A stretch of 64,000 nucleotides of DNA, taken from the NCBI RefSeq assembly GCF_900101025.1, contig NZ_FMUH01000001.1, positions 186,001-250,000 of the forward strand, in the 5' to 3' direction. This document shows positions 8,032 through 16,755 of the stretch, piece by piece (the stretch's first letter is position 1; each line of letters starts with the position of its first letter). A model generated the notes under the pieces. That model did no database searches. It had not been told where the DNA came from and worked only from the letters and a program-made list of their open reading frames with translations. This DNA is from Klenkia marina (lineage in GTDB: Bacteria > Actinomycetota > Actinomycetes > Mycobacteriales > Geodermatophilaceae). Made by a program: the position numbers and the translations under genes.

Positions 8032-9183
8032 ATGTCCGACACGCTGACCGGCACCCCGGCCGCCGACGCGGTCAACGCCGCCCTGGCCACGGTGCAGGAC
8101 CCCGAGATCAACCGCCCGCTCCCCGAGCTGGGCATGATCAAGGAGGTCCGCATCGGCGCCGACGGCCTCGTCGAGGTCGACGTCTACCTCACCGTGTCGG
8201 GCTGCCCGATGCGCGAGACCATCACCAGCCGGGTGACCGAGGCCGTGTCCGGCGTCGCCGGCGTGACCGGCGTCAAGGTCGGCCTCGACGTCATGAACGA
8301 CGAGCAGCGGGCCGAGCTGCGCAAGACCGTGCGCGGCACCGACGCCCCCGAGGCCGTCATCCCCTTCGCCCAGCCCGGCTCGTTGACCCGCGTCTACGCG
8401 GTCGCCTCCGGCAAGGGCGGCGTCGGCAAGTCCAGCGTCACGGTCAACCTCGCGGCCTCCCTGGCCAAGCGGGGGTTGAGCGTCGGCGTGGTCGACGCCG
8501 ACATCTACGGCCACTCGGTGCCGCGCATGCTGGGCGTCGGCGACCTGCCCACCCAGGTCGACAACATGATCATGCCGCCGCAGAGCTACGGCGTGAAGGT
8601 CATCTCGATCGGCATGTTCACCCCGGGCAACACCCCGGTCGTGTGGCGCGGGCCGATGCTGCACCGCGCACTGCAGCAGTTCCTCGCCGACGTCTGGTGG
8701 GGCGACCTCGACGTCCTGCTCATGGACCTCCCCCCGGGCACCGGCGACGTCGCGATCTCGGTGGCCCAGCTGGTGCCCAACGCCGAGATCCTGGTCGTCA
8801 CCACCCCGCAGCAGGCCGCCGCCGAGGTGGCCGAGCGCGCCGGGGCGATCGCCACGCAGACCCACCAGCAGGTGGTCGGCGTCGTGGAGAACATGTCGTG
8901 GCTCGAGCTGCCCGACGGCTCGCGCATGGAGCTGTTCGGCTCCGGCGGCGGCCAGGCGGTCTCCGACGCGCTGACCAAGACGCTGGGTGCGCGCGTGCCG
9001 CTGCTGGGCCAGATCCCGCTGGACACGCGGCTGCGCGAGGCCGGCGACGCGGGCGCCCCGATCGTGCTGGCCGAGCCCGACGCCCCGGCGGCGCAGGCGC
9101 TGGAGAAGATCGCCGAGGGCCTCGCCGTCCGCTCGCGCGGGCTGTCGGGCATGTCGCTGGGCCTCACCCCGGTCCGCCGGTAG
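8032..9183 (+). CDS. mrp: Mrp/NBP35-type Fe-S cluster carrier P-loop ATPase
   Basis: A 383-residue protein with an N-terminal DUF59/MIP18 domain (about residues 8-90, cysteine in VSGCPMRET). The ParA-like ATPase domain starts with the deviant Walker A GKGGVGKSS near residue 127 and contains the Walker B-like LLMDLPPGTGD. Proteins of this type bind and deliver Fe-S clusters. The CPxC pair expected around ENMSWLELPDGSRMELFG is absent; as I recall, actinobacterial Mrp proteins also lack it. The ATG at 8032 follows GAGGAGA by about 12 bases. It is convergent with tatB, an arrangement similar to mycobacteria. Confidence 0.96.
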   Translation: MSDTLTGTPAADAVNAALATVQDPEINRPLPELGMIKEVRIGADGLVEVDVYLTVSGCPMRETITSRVTEAVSGVAGVTGVKVGLDVMNDEQRAELRKTVRGTDAPEAVIPFAQPGSLTRVYAVASGKGGVGKSSVTVNLAASLAKRGLSVGVVDADIYGHSVPRMLGVGDLPTQVDNMIMPPQSYGVKVISIGMFTPGNTPVVWRGPMLHRALQQFLADVWWGDLDVLLMDLPPGTGDVAISVAQLVPNAEILVVTTPQQAAAEVAERAGAIATQTHQQVVGVVENMSWLELPDGSRMELFGSGGGQAVSDALTKTLGARVPLLGQIPLDTRLREAGDAGAPIVLAEPDAPAAQALEKIAEGLAVRSRGLSGMSLGLTPVRR

Positions 9184-9209
9184 GCAGAACGGGCCCTACG
9201 GCGCCGGCG

Positions 9210-9554
9210 TCAGGTGGCGTCGGTGTCGTAGGGGGCGGGTCGGGAACGGTCGCGGACGACCCGGACCGGCCGGGAGACCGCGGCCTGGGCCGGCGGGGTG
9301 TCGCCGTCACCCATGAGCTGGTCGCGGATGAACGTCTTCGGGTGGTACTTGCGCAGGTCGAGGTCGCGCAGCTGGTCGAAGTCGTCGCCCAGGCTGTCGT
9401 GCAGCTGGCCGCGCACCCCGGTGATCGCCTCGCGGGCCTTCTTCAACCCCTGCGCGGCGTCCCGGGCCAGGGTGGGCAGCCGGTCGGGCCCGAAGATGAA
9501 CAGCGCTGCCAGCCCCAGGACGACGATCTCGCCCCAGCCGATCGAGTCGAACAC
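9210..9554 (-). CDS. tatB: Sec-independent translocase subunit TatB
   Basis: A 114-residue TatB: an N-terminal membrane helix (GEIVVLGLAALFIFGPDRLP), the helix-breaking FGP, an amphipathic helix (LARDAAQGLKKAREAI) and a polar tail. TatB binds twin-arginine signal peptides with TatC. The GTG start lies 14 bases after the htrA stop, so it is the last gene of the sigE-rseA-htrA-tatB operon, as in Mycobacterium. A Tat substrate (PhoX-like) is encoded in this window. Confidence 0.95.
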   Translation of the reverse strand: MFDSIGWGEIVVLGLAALFIFGPDRLPTLARDAAQGLKKAREAITGVRGQLHDSLGDDFDQLRDLDLRKYHPKTFIRDQLMGDGDTPPAQAAVSRPVRVVRDRSRPAPYDTDAT

Positions 9555-9568
9555 CGGTCCCCTCCCCC

Positions 9569-10996
9569 TCAGGCCGTGGTGAGCGTGGCTTGCACCTGCG
9601 TGGACGATGATCCACCGCGCACCAGCTCGACGGTGACCGTGTCGCCGGGCCGCTTGCTGTCCACGGCCACCTGCAGCTCCTCCGAGCTGCCCACCGGGGC
9701 GCCGTCCACGGCGATGATGACGTCCTGCTCCTCGATGCCGGCCTCGGCGGCGGGGCTGCCGGGCTCGACGTTGACCACGAGGGCGCCGTCGCGGGTGCCG
9801 TCGGTGACCGAGCGGGCCTGCACCCCGAGCGAGGCGTGCACCGCCGTGCCCGTGCTGATCAGCTGCTCGGCGATGTCGCGGGCCTTGTCGACCGGGATGG
9901 CGAAGCCGAGGCCGACCGACCCACCGCTGGTGCTGGCGATCGCGGTGTTGATGCCGATGACCGCACCGGTGGCGTCGACCAGCGCACCGCCGGAGTTGCC
10001 CGGGTTGATGGGCGCGTCGGTCTGGATCGCGCTGATCACGGCGTTGGTGTCGCTGCCCTCGCCCGAGAGCCGCACCGGCCGGTCGAGTGCGCTGACGATG
10101 CCGCTGGTGACCGTGCCCGACAGCCCCAGGGGCGAGCCGATGGCCACCACGGGGTCGCCGACGACGACGTCGGTGCCGGTCGCCAGCGCCGCGGCCACCA
10201 GGCCGGGCTTCTCGACCTTGAGGACGGCGATGTCGCTGGCCGGGTCGCGCCCGACGATCTGGGCCGCCGAGCCGCTGCCGTCGGAGAAGATCGCCCGGAT
10301 CTCGGCGCCGTCGACGTCGGCGGCGCCGGAGATGACGTGGTTGTTGGTGACGATGTAGCCGTTGTCGGCGTCGACCACCACGCCGGAGCCCGTGGCCCCG
10401 GACTCGCCGACCCGCACCTCGATGGACACCACGGCCGGGCTGACCTGCTCGGCGATGCCGGCCACCGAGCCGGGTTCGCGGGTGATGCCGGGCTCGACCT
10501 CCGACAGCCGGGTGTCGGCGGTGATCAGCGGCTGCTCGCTGGCGGTGCGGCCCAGGTACCAGCTCAGGGTGCCGCCCAGCGCCGCGACGAACAGCAGGGC
10601 CAGGACGGCGACCACCGCCACCGGCACGGACACGTCGGACAGCCGCAGGCGCCGGCGGCCCTTGCGGTCGACCACCACCGGCCCGGGCTGCTCGGACTCC
10701 TCGACGTACTCGGCGGGGCGGCCCAGGGAGGTGGGGGCGGCGGGGTCACGCCACGGGTCGTCGGCGGCGTCGGCCTTCCACCACGGCCCGCTGGAGGTGC
10801 GGCGGGGGCCGGGGCGACCGCCCGGGGGCAGGCCGAGACCGCTCTGGCCCTCGCGCGGGGCGAACGCCCGCAGCACGGCCTCCGGCGGCGGGGCCAGCGG
10901 CGGGCGCGGGCGGGCCAGGGGCCGCCCACCGGCGAAGGAACCCTCGACGTCGACGGGTCGGCCGAACGCGGCCTGCTGCTCGGGCGGCGGCGGCAC
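9569..10996 (-). CDS. htrA: HtrA/DegP-like membrane serine protease with PDZ domain
   Basis: A trypsin-like protease for envelope protein quality control. A proline/arginine-rich cytoplasmic N-terminus of about 115 residues is followed by one membrane helix (VAVVAVLALLFVAALGGTLS). The extracytoplasmic protease domain has catalytic His in IVTNNHVISG, Asp in ASDIAVLKVEK and Ser in NPGNSGGALV, and a C-terminal PDZ domain (VVNVEPGSPAAEAGIEEQD) follows. The coordinate given is the first standard start (GTG, 475 residues). Coding very probably extends to a CTG at 11131 that overlaps the anti-sigma stop as CTGA, because an imperfect FGRP-x4-GSF repeat occurs on both sides of 10996. It is co-transcribed with sigE and rseA. 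Confidence 0.93.
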   Translation of the reverse strand: MPPPPEQQAAFGRPVDVEGSFAGGRPLARPRPPLAPPPEAVLRAFAPREGQSGLGLPPGGRPGPRRTSSGPWWKADAADDPWRDPAAPTSLGRPAEYVEESEQPGPVVVDRKGRRRLRLSDVSVPVAVVAVLALLFVAALGGTLSWYLGRTASEQPLITADTRLSEVEPGITREPGSVAGIAEQVSPAVVSIEVRVGESGATGSGVVVDADNGYIVTNNHVISGAADVDGAEIRAIFSDGSGSAAQIVGRDPASDIAVLKVEKPGLVAAALATGTDVVVGDPVVAIGSPLGLSGTVTSGIVSALDRPVRLSGEGSDTNAVISAIQTDAPINPGNSGGALVDATGAVIGINTAIASTSGGSVGLGFAIPVDKARDIAEQLISTGTAVHASLGVQARSVTDGTRDGALVVNVEPGSPAAEAGIEEQDVIIAVDGAPVGSSEELQVAVDSKRPGDTVTVELVRGGSSSTQVQATLTTA

Positions 10997-11127
10997 CGGG
11001 CGGTTGCGCGGCCGCGGAGGCGACTGCGCGACGCGGTCGAACGAGCCGTCGGTGCCGGCCGGCCGGCCGAAGCCGCCGTCGGCGTCCTCGTCGTGCGGCT
11101 CGCCGGCCCGGTCGTCGGGCCGCTCGC

Positions 11128-11673
11128 TCAGGGGGTGCCGCCGGTCAGCTCGGCGCCGACCGTCACCGTGCGGACGACCGGGGGCACGACCTCGGTGCGC
11201 TCGCCGGGGACGGAGCCCACGGCGCCGGCGTCGGTGCGGGAGACCTGCGCCGACGGCGAGGAGGCGGGCAGGCTGACCGCGAGGGCGACGACCCCGGCCC
11301 CGATGCCGACCAGGCCGGCGGTCATGCCGCGGCGCAGCCAGCGGGCGTGGCCCGGCCGGTCCGGGGGCTCCTGCGGCGCGAGCGGGCTGAGCTGCTCGAA
11401 GAACACCGTGCCCGTGCCGCCGAACCCGCCGGAGGCGGAGACGTCGGCGGTGAACGGGATCGCCTGCAGCCGGCTCAGCAGGTCACCGGGGACGGCGACG
11501 TCGCGGCTGGTGTGCAGGGCCTCCTTGGCCTCGCGCTGGGCCTCGACCGCGAGCCGGCACTGCAGGCAGCCGGTCAGGTGGCGGGCCGCACGCCCTGCGG
11601 CGACGCCGGACAGCTCGCCGTCGACGAGCGCGGCGATGGCCTCCTGGGCGAGGTGGCTGGCTGGGATGTTCAC
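11128..11673 (-). CDS. rseA: Zinc-binding anti-sigma factor for SigE (RseA-like)
   Basis: A 181-residue anti-sigma protein. The N-terminal zinc anti-sigma domain has the HxxxCxxC motif (HLTGCLQC, about residues 33-40). A membrane-spanning segment follows at about residues 115-135 ([17 protein letters not shown]), then a short extracytoplasmic tail. It is expected to hold SigE inactive until redox or envelope stress. The GTG start overlaps the sigE stop as GTGA, and its own TGA overlaps the probable CTG start of htrA. The order sigma, anti-sigma, HtrA, TatB is that of the mycobacterial sigE locus. Confidence 0.92.
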   Translation of the reverse strand: MNIPASHLAQEAIAALVDGELSGVAAGRAARHLTGCLQCRLAVEAQREAKEALHTSRDVAVPGDLLSRLQAIPFTADVSASGGFGGTGTVFFEQLSPLAPQEPPDRPGHARWLRRGMTAGLVGIGAGVVALAVSLPASSPSAQVSRTDAGAVGSVPGERTEVVPPVVRTVTVGAELTGGTP

Positions 11674-12347
11674 CGGATGCCCTCCCCGATCGCGTCGGCG
11701 CGGCCGGGGGCGCCGGGCGCGAGGTGGGCGAGCGCCTCGCGCAGCTGGACCCGGCCGCGGTGGATGCGGCTGCGGACGGTGCCGAGCTTGATGCCGAGGG
11801 TCGCCGCGATCTCCTCGTAGGTGAGGCCCTCGATGTCGCAGAGCACCACCGCGACCCGGAACTCCGGCGACAGGGCGTCGAGCGCGGCCTGCACCTGGGG
11901 GTCGAGGTGGGTGTCGGTGTAGACCTGCTCGGGGCTCGGCGCGGTGCCCGGCAGGCGCTCGGTGTCCTCGGGCAGGGCGTCGAAGCGGATGCGCTGGCGA
12001 CGACGCACCATGTCCAGGAACAGGTTCGTGGTGATGCGGTGCAGCCAGCCCTCGAACGTGCCCGGGGAGAACGTGGCCAGGGAGCGGAACACCCGGACGA
12101 ACGTCTCCTGGGTGAGGTCCTCGGCGTCGTGCGCGTTGCCGGAGAGACGGTAGGCCAGCCGGTAGACCCGCGCGGAGTGGTCGCGGACGACCTGTTCCCA
12201 GGTCGGCGCCACCCAGACGTCGGTGGCGGCTTCGGCCCCGGGAGTCGTGGTCACGGGTCCAGGATCGCAGACCGCGACCGCGCCGACCTCCTGACGGGGG
12301 GTGGAGGACTCGGCGGGTGACTCGGACGAAGGACGCTTCAGGCGCAC
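11670..12347 (-). CDS. sigE: ECF RNA polymerase sigma factor SigE
   Basis: An ECF sigma factor. Region 2 reads [20 protein letters not shown] with [13 protein letters not shown]; region 4 reads [19 protein letters not shown] with a helix-turn-helix ([16 protein letters not shown]). It closely resembles mycobacterial SigE, a regulator of envelope stress. I chose the GTG at 12347 (225 residues) because an ECF promoter at 12356-12384 would place the transcript start there. The alternative GTG at 12254 gives 194 residues and still keeps all sigma regions. Neither start has a ribosome binding site. GTGA overlap with rseA. Confidence 0.93.
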   Translation of the reverse strand: MRLKRPSSESPAESSTPRQEVGAVAVCDPGPVTTTPGAEAATDVWVAPTWEQVVRDHSARVYRLAYRLSGNAHDAEDLTQETFVRVFRSLATFSPGTFEGWLHRITTNLFLDMVRRRQRIRFDALPEDTERLPGTAPSPEQVYTDTHLDPQVQAALDALSPEFRVAVVLCDIEGLTYEEIAATLGIKLGTVRSRIHRGRVQLREALAHLAPGAPGRADAIGEGIR

Positions 12348-12355
12348 GTCCGGTC

Positions 12356-12384
12356 CAACGGACGACGAGGCACCCGGTGTTCCC
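12356..12384 (-). promoter_or_regulatory. ECF-type (SigE autoregulatory) promoter of sigE
   Basis: On the minus strand GGGAAC (12384-12379), 18 bases, then CGTTG (12360-12356). This fits the mycobacterial SigE consensus as I remember it (sGGRMY, about 18 bases, sGTTg). Eight bases separate CGTTG from the GTG at 12347, predicting a leaderless, autoregulated sigE transcript. Confidence 0.6.
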
Positions 12385-12459
12385 GGAACCAGGGGTCACA
12401 GGGACCCCACAGGTGGGCCCCGCCCGCGGCTCGGTGCGCCGTCGGGCCCCCCGGGCCAC

Positions 12460-12465
12460 TACCCT
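12460..12465 (+). promoter_or_regulatory. -10 box of leaderless O-methyltransferase gene
   Basis: TACCCT ends 6 bases before the GTG at 12472, and no ribosome binding site is present. The divergent sigE promoter lies about 75 bases away. Confidence 0.45.
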
Positions 12466-12471
12466 CGCCGG

Positions 12472-13146
12472 GTGACCAGCCCCGCCGGACCACCGCCCCC
12501 GGGCGCGCAGCCCGCCGACGCGGCGGCCTACGCGGACACCTTCGCCGCCGAGCCCCCCGCCGTCGCCGCAGCCCGCCACCGGGCCGAGGCCGCCGTCGAC
12601 GCGCTGGGCACCGTGGCCCCCGTGGAGCCCGCGGTCGGCGCCACGCTCGCGGTGCTGGCGGCCGGTGTCGGGGCCCGCTCGGTCGTGACGATCGGTGGCG
12701 GTGGCGGGGTCGCGGGCCTCTGGCTGCTGCAGGGCATGCGCGCCGACGGCGTCCTCACCGCGCTGGACTCCGACCCCACCGAGCTGCGCGCCGCCCGCCG
12801 CACCTTCACCGACGCCGGGCTGCCCAGCGGCCGCACCCGGCTCATCTTCGGCACCCTCGTCGAGGTGCTGCCCCGGCTGTCACCGGGCGCCTACGACCTC
12901 GTCTGCTGCGCCGGCCCGCCCGCCGAGTACAGCAAGCAGCTGCCCGGTCTGCTGGACCTCGTGCGCGGCGGCGGCTCGCTGGTGCTGCACGGCATCAGCG
13001 CCTCGGCCGTCGGCGACCGCTCCCAGCGCGACCCGCAGACCGTCGCGTGGCGCGAGCTGGTGCGCACGCTGAAGGACGACGAGGACCTCGTCCGAGCGGT
13101 CATCCCCGTCGGCGCCGGCCTGCTCGTCGCCACCAAGCGCAGCTAG
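12472..13146 (+). CDS. O-methyltransferase family 3 (SAM-dependent)
   Basis: A 224-residue SAM-dependent methyltransferase of the family 3 O-methyltransferases. It shows a glycine-rich SAM motif (SVVTIGGGGGVAGLWLLQGM, near residue 65), the acidic end of strand 2 (LTALDSDPTELRAARR) and the segment YDLVCCAGPPAEYSKQ. The usual DxDK metal site is weakened to CCAGPP, so catalysis may differ from catechol O-methyltransferase. The divergent position next to sigE is shared with Rv1220c in M. tuberculosis. Substrate unknown. Confidence 0.88.
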   Translation: MTSPAGPPPPGAQPADAAAYADTFAAEPPAVAAARHRAEAAVDALGTVAPVEPAVGATLAVLAAGVGARSVVTIGGGGGVAGLWLLQGMRADGVLTALDSDPTELRAARRTFTDAGLPSGRTRLIFGTLVEVLPRLSPGAYDLVCCAGPPAEYSKQLPGLLDLVRGGGSLVLHGISASAVGDRSQRDPQTVAWRELVRTLKDDEDLVRAVIPVGAGLLVATKRS

Positions 13147-13640
13147 CCGAAGGCGTACCGGGCAAGCGGCGTCCACGGGCCGCCGTCGTAGCGCCACAGG
13201 CCCAGGCCCTCGGCGCGCACGCGGTAGGGCTCGAACCCGGCGGCGAGGTCGGCGTGCAGGGCGCGGGCGACCTCGGCGTCGACCTTGTTCTGCACCGTGA
13301 CGTGCGGGTGCCTCCACTGCGCGTCCTGGCGGGTGAGCCACGGCGCCCAGCGACGGGCCAGGTCGCCGCGCAGCGAGGTGACGACCTCCGAGTGCAGGTC
13401 GTAGGCGACCCCGCGACCCAGGAACCGCAGACCGCTGACCTCGACGTCGAACGGCGGCCGGGCGGCCGCCGTCCCCAGGTCGGCCCGGACGACGTCCTCG
13501 TGCTCGCCCGGGACGGCGTGGAACAGCGTGACGTGCGCCTGCAGGTGGTTGCGGTCGGCCGGGAAGTGGCGCGACCGCAGGTCGTCGAACCGCTGCTGCG
13601 CCTCGTCGTCGAGCAGCAGCGTGACGACCAGCGGGCGCAT
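13143..13640 (-). CDS. 2'-5' RNA ligase family (2H phosphoesterase) protein
   Basis: A 165-residue protein with two HxTx motifs, LQAHVTLFHAV (near residue 35) and WRHPHVTVQNKV (near residue 115), the double signature of 2H phosphoesterases and 2'-5' RNA ligases. The physiological substrate of most bacterial members is unknown; cyclic-phosphate hydrolysis on RNA or small nucleotides is plausible. Its ATG is fused to the glgC stop as TGATG, so it is translationally coupled to glycogen synthesis. Its last four bases overlap the convergent methyltransferase gene. Confidence 0.88.
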   Translation of the reverse strand: MRPLVVTLLLDDEAQQRFDDLRSRHFPADRNHLQAHVTLFHAVPGEHEDVVRADLGTAAARPPFDVEVSGLRFLGRGVAYDLHSEVVTSLRGDLARRWAPWLTRQDAQWRHPHVTVQNKVDAEVARALHADLAAGFEPYRVRAEGLGLWRYDGGPWTPLARYAFG

Positions 13641-14863
13641 CAGTCGACGATGGCGCGGGCGCCCTTGCCCAGCACGGTCACCCCGCCGGCGCTCACGTGG
13701 TAGCGGGCCCGGTCGGCCTCGTGGTCGACGCCGATGCGGGCGAAGGGCGGGACGACGACGTTCTTGTCCAGGATCGCCCGCCGCACGACCGCGCCCTCGC
13801 CGATGTGGACGCCGTCCATGAGCACGCTGTCCTCGACGTAGCTGGCGCTGTCGACCCGGACACCCGGGCTCACGACCGACCCGCGCACCGTGCCGCCGGC
13901 GACGATGACCCCGGCGCTGACCATGGAGTCCTCGGCTCGGCCGCCCAGCACGAACTTGGCCGGCGGCAGCTGCGGGGGCAGGGTGTAGATCGGCCAGCGG
14001 TCGTTGTACAGGTTGAAGATCGGCGACACCGAGCGCAGGTCCATGTGCGCGTCGAAGTAGCTGTCCATGGTCCCCACGTCGCGCCAGTAGCCGTGGTCGC
14101 GCTCGGTGGCCCCGGGCACCTTGTTGGTGGAGAAGTCGTAGACCCAGGCCTCGCCCTTGTCGGCGAGCATCGGCATGATCGACCCGCCCATGTCGTGCAC
14201 CGAGGAGTCGTCCTCGGCATCGGCGCGCAGGGCCTCCAGCAGCGCCTCGGTGGTGAACACGTAGTTGCCCATGGAGGCGAAGCTCTCCTCGGGCGAGTCG
14301 GGCAGACCGGGCGGGTCGGCCGGCTTCTCCAGGAAGCTCTTGACCTTGCCCTCGGCGGTGGCGTCGATGACGCCGAACTCGGTGGCGTCGGCACGGGGCA
14401 CGCGCAGGCCGGCGACCGTGACGCCGGCACCGGTCTGCAGGTGCTGGTCGATCATCTGCGCCGGGTCCATGCGGTAGACGTGGTCGGCGCCGAAGACGAC
14501 GACGATCTCGGGCCGGGCGTCGTGGATGAGGTTCAGCGACTGGAAGATCGCGTCGGCGCTGCCGGTGAACCAGCGCGGGCCCAGGCGCTGCTGGGCGGGC
14601 ACCGGGGTCACGTAGTTGCCGAGCAGGCTGCTCATGCGCCAGGTGGTGGTGATGTGCCGGTCGAGCGAGTGGCTCTTGTACTGCGTCAGCACCGCGATCT
14701 GCCGGATCTCGGCGTTGACCAGGTTGGACAGCACGAAGTCGACCAGGCGGTAGTTGCCGCCGAAGGGCACGGCCGGCTTGGCCCGGTCCTGGGTGAGCGG
14801 GGAGAGTCGCTTGCCCTCTCCGCCGGCGAGGACGATGCCGAGAACCCGCGGTTGGCCACGCAT
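13640..14863 (-). CDS. glgC: Glucose-1-phosphate adenylyltransferase
   Basis: A 407-residue ADP-glucose pyrophosphorylase. The nucleotide-binding loop [13 protein letters not shown] lies near residue 13, followed by [34 protein letters not shown] and [13 protein letters not shown] left-handed beta-helix regulatory domain ends the protein. It makes ADP-glucose for the divergently placed glgA product. The ATG at 14863 follows TACCTT by 6 bases, so the transcript is probably leaderless. A 2H-phosphoesterase gene is coupled downstream. Confidence 0.97.
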   Translation of the reverse strand: MRGQPRVLGIVLAGGEGKRLSPLTQDRAKPAVPFGGNYRLVDFVLSNLVNAEIRQIAVLTQYKSHSLDRHITTTWRMSSLLGNYVTPVPAQQRLGPRWFTGSADAIFQSLNLIHDARPEIVVVFGADHVYRMDPAQMIDQHLQTGAGVTVAGLRVPRADATEFGVIDATAEGKVKSFLEKPADPPGLPDSPEESFASMGNYVFTTEALLEALRADAEDDSSVHDMGGSIMPMLADKGEAWVYDFSTNKVPGATERDHGYWRDVGTMDSYFDAHMDLRSVSPIFNLYNDRWPIYTLPPQLPPAKFVLGGRAEDSMVSAGVIVAGGTVRGSVVSPGVRVDSASYVEDSVLMDGVHIGEGAVVRRAILDKNVVVPPFARIGVDHEADRARYHVSAGGVTVLGKGARAIVD

Positions 14864-14869
14864 GTGGTG

Positions 14870-14875
14870 AAGGTA
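14870..14875 (-). promoter_or_regulatory. -10 box of leaderless glgC
   Basis: TACCTT on the minus strand lies 6 bases (CACCAC) before the glgC ATG, and no ribosome binding site is seen. Confidence 0.45.
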
Positions 14876-14962
14876 ACGGTTGATCACGCCCCCTGCGTCA
14901 CCGGACGGCGCGGCATCACCCGTACGCGGCACGAGGGCCCGGTCATGGGGGAAGCTGGTGGG

Positions 14963-15526
14963 GTGAAGCGCAGTCGTCCCTCCCCCCGAGGCCTGGCACG
15001 GGGCACGGCCATGGAGGCCGCCCGCCGGGCAGCCGACCTCGCCCTCGACCGCTGCCTGCACGACCTGCGGTCCACGATCGGGGCCGACCGGGCCCTCGTC
15101 GTGTTCCGCCTGCAGCGCGGCGGTGACGCCCTCGGTCTGGCCGGCGTCGACGTGGTCGTCGACGGCACGGTGCAGGTGCTCACCCCGGTCGGCGAGCGGC
15201 TGGCCGACTGGACGGCGCTGTACGGCGACCTGCTGGAGGCCGTGGGCCGCTGGACCGGGACCCTGTGCCCCGAGGGCCTGGTCGTGGCCCTCGACCGGCG
15301 CACCGCGGACATCGTCGGCTACCCCGGCGAGCACTGCGACCACTGGGACGGCGGCCCCGACCTCGCCGTCGAGTACCCCGCCCCCGACCCGTTCGCCGCC
15401 TTCGACGAGCCACCCTTCCCCGAGTGCTGCCCCGGCCACCGGGTGCACGCCGCGCTCGAGGCCCTGGGCACCCCGGTGCCCAGCGTCCGCGGCGACTTCG
15501 ACTGCGACGACGACCCGCAGGACTGA
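14963..15526 (+). CDS. Conserved hypothetical protein, cysteine/aspartate-rich C-terminus
   Basis: I do not recognise this 187-residue protein. It has an arginine-rich start, a helix ([20 protein letters not shown]) and a central alpha/beta region ([32 protein letters not shown]). The C-terminus contains [15 protein letters not shown] and [10 protein letters not shown]. The cysteine and histidine clusters could bind a metal. There is no signal peptide or membrane helix. The start could also be ATG 14945, in frame and 6 codons longer. It is divergent from glgC and followed at 28 bases by glgA. Confidence 0.7.
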   Translation: MKRSRPSPRGLARGTAMEAARRAADLALDRCLHDLRSTIGADRALVVFRLQRGGDALGLAGVDVVVDGTVQVLTPVGERLADWTALYGDLLEAVGRWTGTLCPEGLVVALDRRTADIVGYPGEHCDHWDGGPDLAVEYPAPDPFAAFDEPPFPECCPGHRVHAALEALGTPVPSVRGDFDCDDDPQD

Positions 15527-15542
15527 TCGGGCGCGGGCGCAC

Positions 15543-15548
15543 TAGGTT
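15543..15548 (+). promoter_or_regulatory. -10 box of leaderless glgA
   Basis: TAGGTT ends 6 bases before the glgA ATG, within the short gap after the upstream gene. glgA therefore probably has its own promoter and a leaderless transcript. Confidence 0.45.
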
Positions 15549-15554
15549 CTGCCC

Positions 15555-16727
15555 ATGCGCGTGGGAGTCGTCACCCGGGAATGGCCGCCGGACGTCTACG
15601 GGGGTGCCGGCGTCCACGTCGAGCACCTCGTGGCCGCGATGCGGGGGCTGGCGAACGGGCCCGAGCTCGACGTCCACTGCTTCGGCGGGCCGCGCGAGGA
15701 CGCCACGGCGCACGCCGTCCCGGCCGGGCTCACCGAGGCCAACGGCGCCCTGCAGGCCGTCGGCGTCGACGTGGAGATCGCCGCGGCGCTCGGCTCGGCC
15801 GACGTCGTGCACTCCCACACCTGGTACGCCAACCACGCCGGGCAGTTGGCCGGCCTGGTGCACGGCATCCCGCACGTGGTCACCGCGCACTCCCTCGAGC
15901 CCCGCCGGCCCTGGAAGGCCGAGCAGCTGGGCGGTGGCTACCGGCTGTCGAGCTGGGTCGAGCGCACCGCCTACCTGGCCGCCGACGCCGTGATCGCGGT
16001 CAGCAACGGCATGCGCACCGACGTCCTGGACGCCTACCCCGAGCTCGACCCGGCGAAGGTGCTGGTCGTCGGCAACGGCGTCGACGCGGAGGCCTACCGG
16101 CCCGTGCACGACGACGACGTCGTCCGCTCCGTGGGCGTCGACCCCGACCGGCCCTACGCGCTGTTCGTCGGCCGGATCACCCGGCAGAAGGGCCTCGTCC
16201 ACCTGCTGGCCGCGGCCGAGCAGCTGCCGCCCGAGGCCGGGCTCGTGCTGTGCGCCGGCGCCGCCGACACCCCGGCCGAGCGCCAGCAGGTGGCCGACGC
16301 CGTCGTCGAGCTGCAGCGCCGCCGCTCCGGGGTGGTGTGGATCGAGGAGATGCTGCCCCGGCACAAGCTGGTCCCGCTCATCACCGGCGCGACGGTGTTC
16401 GTCGTCCCCTCGGTCTACGAGCCGCTGGGCATCGTGAACCTCGAGGCCGCGGCCTGCGGCACCGCCGTCGTCGCCTCCGCGGTCGGCGGCATCCCCGAGG
16501 TCGTCGACGACGGCCGCACCGGGCTGCTCGTGCCCTACGACGAGCACGACCCGGCCGCGTTCGCCGCGGGCCTGGCGGCCCGGATGTCCGAGCTGCTCGC
16601 CGACCCCGACCGCGCCGCCGGCATGGGCGCCGCCGGCCGCGACCGGGTGCTCGCCGAGTTCGGCTGGCCGGCCATCGCCGAGCAGACCGTCGCGGTCTAC
16701 GAGCGGGTCCTCGCCGCCCGGGACTGA
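15555..16727 (+). CDS. glgA: Glycogen synthase / maltose-1-phosphate synthase (GT4 type)
   Basis: A 390-residue GT-B glycosyltransferase of the actinobacterial GlgA type. Features are REWPPDVYGGAGVHVEHLV at the N-terminus, the donor-site region FVGRITRQKGLVHLL, and the E-x7-E motif in YEPLGIVNLEAAACGTAVV. The M. tuberculosis homologue Rv1212c (GlgM) forms maltose-1-phosphate from ADP-glucose and glucose-1-phosphate, feeding GlgE. By homology this enzyme may do that rather than elongate glycogen directly. It uses the ADP-glucose made by the nearby glgC product. Confidence 0.95.
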   Translation: MRVGVVTREWPPDVYGGAGVHVEHLVAAMRGLANGPELDVHCFGGPREDATAHAVPAGLTEANGALQAVGVDVEIAAALGSADVVHSHTWYANHAGQLAGLVHGIPHVVTAHSLEPRRPWKAEQLGGGYRLSSWVERTAYLAADAVIAVSNGMRTDVLDAYPELDPAKVLVVGNGVDAEAYRPVHDDDVVRSVGVDPDRPYALFVGRITRQKGLVHLLAAAEQLPPEAGLVLCAGAADTPAERQQVADAVVELQRRRSGVVWIEEMLPRHKLVPLITGATVFVVPSVYEPLGIVNLEAAACGTAVVASAVGGIPEVVDDGRTGLLVPYDEHDPAAFAAGLAARMSELLADPDRAAGMGAAGRDRVLAEFGWPAIAEQTVAVYERVLAARD

Positions 16728-16755
16728 CCGGGCTGCCCGGGGCGTTGCCTGGGTC

